A stretch of 28,561 nt of DNA from assembly GCA_029932755.1 (NCBI GenBank), contig JAOZPK010000007.1:1386-29946 (forward strand). The letters are read 5' to 3'. A model generated the notes under the pieces. It was not told the origin of the DNA, made no database searches, and saw only the letters and a program-made list of their open reading frames with translations. The DNA is from Candidatus Cloacimonadota bacterium. Its GTDB lineage: Bacteria; Cloacimonadota; Cloacimonadia; Cloacimonadales; TCS61. How positions within the stretch are numbered: the first letter of the stretch is position 1; every line of letters starts with the position of its first letter. Positions 1-7,300 of this stretch are shown in pieces. Both the position numbers and the translations under genes were made by a program.

Positions 1-30
1 CTAACACCTAACACCTAACACCTAACACCT
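1..30. repeat. 7-bp tandem repeat array (CTAACAC)n
   Basis: Four perfect copies of CTAACAC plus two extra bases fill the first 30 bases; on the other strand the unit reads GTGTTAG. The array ends 1 bp before the stop codon of the recombinase-like gene and may continue beyond the left edge of the window. There is no spacer structure, so it is a simple microsatellite-type array and not CRISPR. Confidence 0.9.
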
Positions 31-31
31 T

Positions 32-931
32 CTATACATCCAAATTATCTAACGGGCTTTTAATTGCACTCAAATCTTTCTTGCTTACTCTCAAATATTT
101 CATTGTAGTTTTAGAATGTTTATGTCCGAGCATCTGCTGAACGTAACGAATATCCACACCTTTTTCTATTAAATGAACAGCAAATGAGTTTTTGAGAATA
201 GTGAGAGTTGCTCTTTTTTTTATATCACTTTCCATGACTGCATCTTGGAATATCTTTTGTAATGTTCTTTTGGGAAATTGCTTACCAGCATAGCTTTCAA
301 AAAGCCACTCTTTTGGTTTGTATTGTTTAAAATACTCTCGAAGTAAGATCAATACTTTTTTTGAAAGAATTACAAAACGGTCTTTATGATTTCTTGCACT
401 GCTGATGAATATTTGCATTTTTTTTGAATCAATATCTTTTACTTTGATATAGGTTACTTCACTCGGAGTCAAACCTGCTGAGTATATCAAGAAGATCATA
501 CACTTTGCTCTTAAATCCGGTATGCATTTTAGAATCCTGCTAACTTCCTGCTCATTTAAGATTTGTGGAAGTTTCTTCTCTCTTTTTGGTCTCGGTAAAT
601 AATAATTATCAATTTCTTGATGCAGCACATGAGTATAATAGAATTTTATGGAATTAATTGCATTGTTTTGTGCAGATGTGGAGTACTTTCTCTCCTCTAC
701 TAAATAGAGAATGTATTGCCTAATCTCATCAAAATTGATTTTTCTCGGATCTGTGTTTTCAAAATAAATTAAAAATAGTTGGAAATGTTGTTGATATGTT
801 TTGATGGTAGATTCATTATAATCCATTAGTTTAAGGATTTCAATGTATTCAGGCAGAAAATGATTTTTTGAAGATCTTATTCTTTCAGATTTTTCATCTT
901 TAATTTTAATATCTCTTATTTCAATCTGCAT
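32..931 (-). CDS. Tyrosine recombinase (Xer/phage integrase family), catalytic residues degenerate
   Basis: This is an intact 299-residue protein with the two-domain plan of XerC/XerD-type recombinases: an N-terminal SAM-like core-binding domain (about residues 22-105) and a C-terminal catalytic fold (about 120-290). Family landmarks remain: AGLTPSEV, KDRFVILS, the LGH box (His270) and TTMKYLRV with the nucleophile Tyr279. Other active-site positions are changed. Arg I of the usual GLR is Thr155, the beta-hairpin Lys is Arg180, and the HxxR of box II is Thr244/Lys247. I chose the ATG at 931 because AGGAAAG lies about 6-7 bases upstream; the frame stays open to a TTG at 994, which has no ribosome site. 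The length matches Xer proteins. Strand exchange is doubtful; the protein could be DNA-binding only or work by altered chemistry. The gene is alone, flanked by tandem arrays on both sides. Confidence 0.85.
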   Translation of the reverse strand: MQIEIRDIKIKDEKSERIRSSKNHFLPEYIEILKLMDYNESTIKTYQQHFQLFLIYFENTDPRKINFDEIRQYILYLVEERKYSTSAQNNAINSIKFYYTHVLHQEIDNYYLPRPKREKKLPQILNEQEVSRILKCIPDLRAKCMIFLIYSAGLTPSEVTYIKVKDIDSKKMQIFISSARNHKDRFVILSKKVLILLREYFKQYKPKEWLFESYAGKQFPKRTLQKIFQDAVMESDIKKRATLTILKNSFAVHLIEKGVDIRYVQQMLGHKHSKTTMKYLRVSKKDLSAIKSPLDNLDV

Positions 932-937
932 TTGGTC

Positions 938-944
938 TTTCCTT
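938..944 (-). promoter_or_regulatory. Ribosome binding site that decides the recombinase start
   Basis: On the minus strand AGGAAAG precedes the ATG at 931 at normal spacing. The upstream in-frame TTG at 994 has only T-rich sequence before it, so the shorter 299-residue product is preferred. Confidence 0.6.
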
Positions 945-1002
945 TTTTTCTTACTTGCAAAATCAAAATTGTATGTTTTGTTATTAACTGTCAAATAGAA
1001 AA

Positions 1003-1042
1003 AGTTTAGCAGTTAATAAGTTTAGTTGTTTAGTGGTTAAAA
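1003..1042. repeat. Degenerate 8-bp tandem array (consensus AGTTTAGT)
   Basis: Five consecutive 8-bp units can be read: AGTTTAGC, AGTTAATA, AGTTTAGT, TGTTTAGT and GGTTAAAA. The array lies 5' of the recombinase gene. Its GTTTAG word resembles the GTTAG word of the 7-bp array on the 3' side (read on the opposite strand), so the gene sits between two related but inverted short-period arrays. Confidence 0.7.
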
Positions 1043-1052
1043 GAGAAAAGGA

Positions 1053-1119
1053 AAATAAAAAATCTGAGATTCTTCGTGAAGCATAAGTAGAATCTCTCAG
1101 AAAGACAGATTTTTTATTT
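1053..1119. repeat. Interrupted inverted repeat upstream of the recombinase
   Basis: A 14-bp arm (AAATAAAAAATCTG, 1053-1066) is matched exactly by its reverse complement at 1106-1119. Inside it is a second 7-bp arm pair (AGATTCT at 1067-1073, AGAATCT at 1089-1095), with a 10-base bulge on the right side and a 15-base loop. It could be a bidirectional terminator or the remnant of a small non-autonomous element. Confidence 0.6.
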
Positions 1120-1164
1120 CTCAAATACACCAAGTTGTACAAGTCTGAAATCTATTTTTATACT

Positions 1165-1197
1165 CTCGCTATCCTTCGTCTCCGCTCAGGATGACAA
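1165..1197 (-). repeat. GTCATCC-type dispersed intergenic repeat (candidate copy)
   Basis: Read on the minus strand this segment runs TTGTCATCCTGAGCGGAGAC and then GAAGGATAGCGAGAG. The arms ATCCT and AGGAT enclose a GAGCGGAGACGA core. From memory it resembles the GTCATTCTGAGCGAAGCGAAGAAT-type phrase found between genes in many FCB-group genomes. A second related element is at 9240-9275. Confidence 0.4.
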
Positions 1198-1299
1198 TGT
1201 CTATTACAACGGCTTTTCATGCTTATCCGCCTCTGGCTGGTTCCCTCGCTTGTGACGAAGGAGCAGGAGAGGAACAGCAGGGTGAGGTGTGTAGATTAA

Positions 1300-1326
1300 C
1301 CCAGCCTGAGAGATTCTCAAGCCGGG
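1300..1326 (-). terminator. Hairpin 3' of the subtilase gene
   Basis: In the minus-strand transcript CCCGGCUUGAGA pairs with UCUCAGGCUGGG around a 3-base loop, giving 12 continuous pairs including two G-U wobbles. On the plus strand those two positions would be A-C mismatches, which favours formation in RNA read from the subtilase. It starts 12 bases after the stop codon. The following U tract is weak (UUAAU), so it may be a 3'-end stabiliser and not a strong intrinsic terminator. Confidence 0.5.
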
Positions 1327-1337
1327 CTTATATTTTG

Positions 1338-4178
1338 TTATTTTAAAAGCAGCATTTTCTTTGTTGCTGCAGTTTTACCATTAACATTCAATCTGTAGAA
1401 ATAAACTCCCGAGCTTACAGATTCACCTAAGTCATCGTTTCCATTCCAAACTGTAGAATGCTGACCTGCTGAAAGCTGGTTGCTTACAAGTTGTCGTACT
1501 TTTTGACCCTTAATACTATAAATTGATACCCCAACATTACTATTCTCAGAGATAGAGAATGAAATTGTTGTAGTTGGATTGAAAGGATTTGGATGATTTC
1601 CAATAAGAGCAGTAACCGGTGTCAGATCAGAATCTGCATCGGTAAAGGTAATAGAAAGAGTAACAGGGATAACAGTTACGCTTCTAGTTACATTTCTATT
1701 ATCTGTAATACTAATATCAGCAGTATAATCTCCATTTTCTAATCCATCAGGATCTATTGTAAGCATTATTGTATCGGTATCTCCAGGTTGCACTGTTCCG
1801 GAATATGAATCGAGTTCCAGCCAATCACCTGTATAGATCAGTTCAATATCATATTCTCCAATTCCTGCACCAACATTCTCAATTGTTAGTTCATCGGTAA
1901 CTATTTCATTAGTTATGAGATCGAATATAAATTCTTCGGGATTAATTACAAAGTCCGGTGGTAGTACTGGAACCCCCGGGAATGTTATATAATCTAGCCA
2001 GGCGCAATCTGATCCGGTGCTCACACTGCCGTCTTTTAAATACTTCCATTTAAAAGTACGATTTCCGGCAGTCACATCATAACTTTGGTAACTCCAGGCA
2101 ACTTCACCATCCCAACGTTCTTGCTCTACACCATCTATATAGAAAGCCATGTAATCCCAATTATTATTTGAGTCATCTTCGCAGGATACTTTTGTATAGA
2201 ATGAGATCTGCCCAGCATCTTCAACATCCATAATAACTTGCAATTCGGTTGTTTGATTATGAGTGATACTTCCGGATTTTGCAGAATAAGTTCCTTCATA
2301 TACCTGGTTGGTTTGAACTATCCAGTCCAGGTTACCGGCAAAAGTCCAAGGATATAAAGAGAAGTCTCCAGTTTCAAAATCTTCATCGGCAGGTCCGCCG
2401 GTTGTAAAACTCCAAATAGGACCTTCAGCATTTCCGAATCCATTTATAGAATTAATATTCCAATAATATAATGTTTCAAAATCTAATTCTCCGGTTAGTT
2501 CATAAGAAGAATTAGAAACAACTTCTCCATTCACAATGTTAGTAGGAGGATTATCTGTTCCAAAGTAAACCTCATAAGTGGAAGCTCCGCCACCATTCAT
2601 CCAACTTAAATTTGTATTAATAGAAATGTTTAATGCATTATCTCCCGGGTTAGGATTGATAGCTGCATTTGGAGGTGTATTTGGTGCTGAAATTGCATTT
2701 ATAGATGCAAGTGCATCAATTCTTCCTGAACCGTAGTTATTGTTTTTTGGGTTTTGGGCGATAGCAACATTTTCTTCTATTGTTTGATCTATTTGCGCTG
2801 GAGTAAGAGTATAATTTTTAGAAAGCATCAAAGCTATAACTCCTGCAACACAGGGTGTAGCCATAGAAGTTCCGCTCCATCCCGATTCATAACCAGTATT
2901 ACTGTAATGTGCTAATGATTTAATGCTAACTCCGGGTGCGGAAATATCAGGACGGATCAAGCCTTGCTCTGGATTATAAGCGTAATCATTATAGCCGCCA
3001 ATATATTCCCATGTAACAGGACCTCTGCTGGAGAAATTGGCAAGATTATCGTTACTATCTGTAGCGCCAATACATACTACAGAAGAAAGACCACCGGTAA
3101 GAGTTTGATCTGGATGTAACCAAGGCGGAGGACAATCTCCGGGAGTTCTTACATTATCCGGAATCGGATATGAAGATTGCTGGTTACCTTCATTTCCTGC
3201 AGCAACTGATGCAAAAACATCGGCTGCATAAGCGTAATCCATTGCGTTTCTCCAGGCTGCTCTGTTTGTTCCCCAACTGTGTTGCCAGCCAAAGGACATA
3301 CTTAATACATCTGCACCATTGTCTACAGCAAATTCTAGCGCTTGCCAGCATATTGATTCAACACCATTACCTGATGAATCTAGTAATTTAATACACATTA
3401 TAGATGCTTCCGGAGCCATACCGGTTTGGGAACCGGAAGTTCCATCTCCTGCTACAGTTCCTGCACAATGTGTTCCGTGCCCGTGATCATCCATAGGATT
3501 GTTATCACCATTTATAAAATCGTAACCATGATTTGGATAATCCGGATGCGTCCAAAGATGATCATTCAAATCTGTATGATTGTAGTTAACTCCAGTATCT
3601 AATACTGCAACTGTAACTCCGGCACCATAATATCCCTGTGTCCAAACATCATCTGCATTTACTTTGATCACATTCCAGGTGATCTCTCTACCGTCTCTCA
3701 TTTCATGCAGATACTCATCTGAAGCTTTATCAATGGTTGGTGCTAAAAGGATATTTCTCTCTTCATCATAATCTATCGATGCAATGTCAGATCGAAGCGA
3801 AAGAGTTTCTATTGCGCTTTTAGTTATTTCACAATTTACAATATTAACTAACCAAATGGTTTTAATCTTTCTTACTTTAGAATCTAAAGCTAATTCGTTC
3901 AATTGAGAAACTAAATCTGCTTGAGTTCGTGTGCTGAATTCTTTAAGTGTGGAAGTTACATGGTCTCTTTTATCTTGCCTTGCCATTTGGGAAGTTTCAG
4001 AGATCATTTTCTGAGAACCGTAATTATCTTTAAAAGAGATATTTACTCTAATAAATTCTTCATCAGAAGAGATACTCATCTTTTCCGATAACTGTGTGGT
4101 TATATTCCCTACCAACTCTGAGGAATACAACAGACTGCCGATAATAATAAATACTATCATTAAATAAGTTGTTTTCAT
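1338..4178 (-). CDS. Secreted subtilisin-like serine protease (S8) with type IX sorting domain
   Basis: A 946-residue exported protease. Residues 1-20 are a signal peptide and about 36-140 resemble an I9-type propeptide. The S8 catalytic domain (about 180-495) has Asp194 (VAVLDTGVN), His234 (GHGTHCAG), oxyanion Asn329 (AAGNEG) and Ser438 (SGTSMATP), so it should be active. A fibronectin III-like module follows (about 503-594), then a jelly-roll-like module (596-735) and an Ig/BACON-like module (745-845). The C-terminal 90 residues are a Por/type IX sorting domain (NHPNPFNPTTTISFS, GVYFYRL, final KKMLLLK). The ATG has a strong AAGGAG ribosome site. It lies downstream of the C25 genes on the same strand, separated by 129 bp. 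The likely role is extracellular protein degradation or processing of other exported proteins; the substrate is unknown. Confidence 0.93.
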   Translation of the reverse strand: MKTTYLMIVFIIIGSLLYSSELVGNITTQLSEKMSISSDEEFIRVNISFKDNYGSQKMISETSQMARQDKRDHVTSTLKEFSTRTQADLVSQLNELALDSKVRKIKTIWLVNIVNCEITKSAIETLSLRSDIASIDYDEERNILLAPTIDKASDEYLHEMRDGREITWNVIKVNADDVWTQGYYGAGVTVAVLDTGVNYNHTDLNDHLWTHPDYPNHGYDFINGDNNPMDDHGHGTHCAGTVAGDGTSGSQTGMAPEASIMCIKLLDSSGNGVESICWQALEFAVDNGADVLSMSFGWQHSWGTNRAAWRNAMDYAYAADVFASVAAGNEGNQQSSYPIPDNVRTPGDCPPPWLHPDQTLTGGLSSVVCIGATDSNDNLANFSSRGPVTWEYIGGYNDYAYNPEQGLIRPDISAPGVSIKSLAHYSNTGYESGWSGTSMATPCVAGVIALMLSKNYTLTPAQIDQTIEENVAIAQNPKNNNYGSGRIDALASINAISAPNTPPNAAINPNPGDNALNISINTNLSWMNGGGASTYEVYFGTDNPPTNIVNGEVVSNSSYELTGELDFETLYYWNINSINGFGNAEGPIWSFTTGGPADEDFETGDFSLYPWTFAGNLDWIVQTNQVYEGTYSAKSGSITHNQTTELQVIMDVEDAGQISFYTKVSCEDDSNNNWDYMAFYIDGVEQERWDGEVAWSYQSYDVTAGNRTFKWKYLKDGSVSTGSDCAWLDYITFPGVPVLPPDFVINPEEFIFDLITNEIVTDELTIENVGAGIGEYDIELIYTGDWLELDSYSGTVQPGDTDTIMLTIDPDGLENGDYTADISITDNRNVTRSVTVIPVTLSITFTDADSDLTPVTALIGNHPNPFNPTTTISFSISENSNVGVSIYSIKGQKVRQLVSNQLSAGQHSTVWNGNDDLGESVSSGVYFYRLNVNGKTAATKKMLLLK

Positions 4179-4256
4179 ATTTTTCTCCTTTTTTATTCTA
4201 AATTAATCCACTATTATTAGTTTATAATCAAATGCAATTTTCATTCCCATATCAGA

Positions 4257-4280
4257 AATTAAAACTTGAGATTTTTAATT
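4257..4280 (-). terminator. AT-rich hairpin after the first C25 gene
   Basis: AATTAAAA (4257-4264) and TTTTAATT (4273-4280) form an 8-bp stem with an 8-base loop, about 28 bases beyond the stop codon of the C25 gene ending at 4308. The stem is A/T only and the terminal U run is part of it, so this is a weak terminator candidate. Confidence 0.3.
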
Positions 4281-4307
4281 AGAAAATCAATAGACGAAAT
4301 GTTTGCA

Positions 4308-7300
4308 TTATTTTATCAATATCATCCTTTTTGATTTTGTAGAACTGCTTGAATCGAGTTGATAGAAATAAACTCCCGAGCTTACTTTGCGGTTTTTATC
4401 GTCGGTTCCATCCCAATAAGTATAATAACTTCCCGGTTCTTTTTGTTCATTAATAAGTGTTTTAACGTATTGTCCTCTGATATTGAAAATCTTAATTGAT
4501 ACTTTTCCTATTTTAGGGACTTCATAATCTATCTTGGTGAATGGGTTGAAGGGATTTGGATAATTCTGACTAAGTTTATAATGCTCTACAGGAGGTGTAG
4601 TTGAATATACTTCCAAAGTGATGGGAATATTTAGAATTTGCCCAATATCTGTAATAACCTTTATAACGGCAACATAAATGGCAGGGGATAGTCCATTGGA
4701 GGAGATTATAAGAGGATTAATATCGTTTCCGCCTGCAGGGATATTACCGGATGTATTCTCTATTGCCAGCCATTCAACAGGTGAATCTACGATCGTGAAA
4801 GTTTTGGATATATTATGTACTGTGCCGGAAATATTGCTGATCCTGAATATACAATATTCCGACGGAGGTCCGGGAACTGTATAAACAAATGAACCGGTAT
4901 TTTCAGTGATCTCGGTTATGATCTCCCATGAATATCCGTTATTTGCAGAAAACTCGATCTGTACGTCATCATAATTACCGATATCTTCCCAAACTAAAGT
5001 ATCGATTGTTCCATAAGATAGTATGGAGCCCTCTTCCGGATAGATGATATTAAAAGCTGAAATGCTGAATAAACTATCGGACATATCAGTACTGCTCTCA
5101 TCAAGAGTTGATATCTTGATCCTGCATTCATCACTCAGCGGACCATCAAATGTATATGGATAATATCCTGTGTTTTCTGTCATTTCATCAATCATTTGCC
5201 AGCTTAACATATCATCAATGCTAAGTTCGATCTTTACAAATTCTGCATCACCGTATTTATTCCACTTGAGTGTATCTTGTCTTGAGGGAACGATAGTTTC
5301 ACCACCGTTTGGATATTTAACCCATAAGTAATCATCACCGGTTGGTTCCACAATAAATGATCCGCTTACTTGATGTGGTGGAGCGCCGGATCCGTCTCCC
5401 TCTATATACCAGTTAATTTCTACAGGAGATGTTTGATCTTCATCAATTGTTACATTCACCAAGATAGAAGTGGAAGAAGTAGGAGGAATTATGCTATTCC
5501 CCGGTACAAAACCCCAGCTAATTTCTACTCCATCTCCAATCTCATTGTTGTATCCCAGCTCAGCGATATCCGCAGCACTATTCACATAAAAACCAGGTGG
5601 AAAATCCATTGTAATACCATGGATCCCTTCACCATCAATATCATGATAGATCAAGTATGAAAAAAAGTTCATAGGCTCAATTGGAATGTATGAACCTGTC
5701 ATATTTAAAATATAACTAGTTTCAATATTTCTGGAGAAATCTTCATTGAAATTGGATGAGTATCCGGAAGGTACTTTAGCAAAATGTGCAAGTGACACAT
5801 CATAAGAAACATTGTAAGAGCCAAGAGCATTTGATAAAACAAGATCAACTGCGAAAGTGGAATCTGCGGGAACAGTAAAAAAGAAACTCTCAGGATCAAC
5901 ACTTATAAACGGAATGCCATAATCAACATTATTACAAAATAGTATTGCGGTCTCATTTTGCAATTCATGTACAGTATTTGGATATATATTTGAGAAAGTT
6001 AGCAATAGACCGTTATCCTGTTGATAGTTTTCTAAGCCTACAGTGGCATAATTCTCATCATGATCGGTGTTACTTACTTCTTTATATTGAAACTTGATCA
6101 ATTTATTTACCATAGCTGAGAAGTAATATTCCGGATCGTATAATATAACCTGAAAGATCTCACTGATCTCATCATATTCATTTTTAAAATCGGACCATTC
6201 AATGATAAAATATTTTTTTTCTTCATCGTATTTAACATATATTCTACCATCAATAAGGTCATCCCAGAAAGGTGCGATCATTCCGGCTGGACCAACTCCG
6301 GATGGGATATTACGATTTCTATGAAATACAAGCGGCATAGTCTCCATAGAGATATAACCTTCAGTGCAAATAGAGATGTAATTATAAAAATTACCATAAT
6401 AATTGAACTGGAAGGGAAGTGGGATGATCTTTGTAGATCCGTCAGGGGTTGTATGGTCAGCATCGAGAAGTGAACCGTCACCTCCATAGGTAGGATCTAT
6501 TTCGATCCAGTCGTATTGTGGTGTCTCGAAGTTTCCAACATCTCTAGATTCAATTGCAAAATAACCGCTTTCACTAAATGTAATGCTGGTTGAATCTATA
6601 ATGCCGATTGGATAATTGAAACTGATATTTTGCAAAATAATATCATCATTTGTGATCTTCAATTCAAATTGGGCAATTTCACCGGAGATCACATTCTCGG
6701 GTAGAACAGTAAAGTTACCAATTCCCGTTTCATCTTGCTGAATGTTGATAAAGGTAGAAAAGGCATTTTCAATTATGGCATTTTCATTCGTGCAGATAAG
6801 TTCAGCTTGGAAATTACCGGTTTCAAAATTTCCATAGTTCAGCAATTCAATTGTAATATTTGCTAGTTCATTTTGGATAAGACAATTAGATGAGTTTTGT
6901 ACTAAGAATTCAGAAACAACGAGTTCAGGTGAGACTATTGCAGTTGGGCATAAAAAAACAAAATCTCCACTGTCAGAAGTGATATCTATAAATATATTTA
7001 CATCCTCTCCATCAATCCAGCTCTCAGAAACCTGTATTTCAAATTCATCTGAAAAATTCTGTCCGTTCTCTAGAATGTTGAGAACAATTGGGTTCCCAGA
7101 GAATGAGATATGTTCATTATCACAAGAAAGAGTAATGATAATATTTTCAATATCATCAACCCCAATATTAGCAATTGTAAATCCCAGGTTTGAATTAAAT
7201 CCGGAGATTAGTTGCTCTGAAAATGAAAAATCTTCTAATATAAGTGAAGTATCTGAATTCACAATAAGGTCTTTCGTTTGTGGGATATAACAGTATTTGG

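Larger units (their letters stand above)
995..1337. other. Gene-free stretch with GC-rich repeat-like sequence
   Basis: No convincing reading frame is present. The left part holds the 8-bp array and the inverted repeat. The right part (about 1160-1330) is visibly richer in G and C than the neighbouring genes and carries words such as CCTTCGTC and GACGAAGG in inverted orientation (1172-1180 against 1254-1262), CTCGCT twice (1165 and 1245), and a hairpin just downstream of the subtilase. It looks like accumulated intergenic repeats and not a gene. Confidence 0.6.

Noticed and set aside
1..30. Start of a CRISPR array
   Set aside because: The 7-bp units abut each other with no spacers, and no cas gene is near.
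994..994. TTG start for the recombinase, giving 320 residues
   Set aside because: No ribosome binding site precedes it, while the ATG at 931 has AGGAAAG at good spacing and gives the normal family length.
1160..1330. Structured RNA gene or tRNA
   Set aside because: The region is GC-rich with inverted words, but no cloverleaf, CCA end or known RNA signature could be traced; it fits intergenic repeat remnants better.
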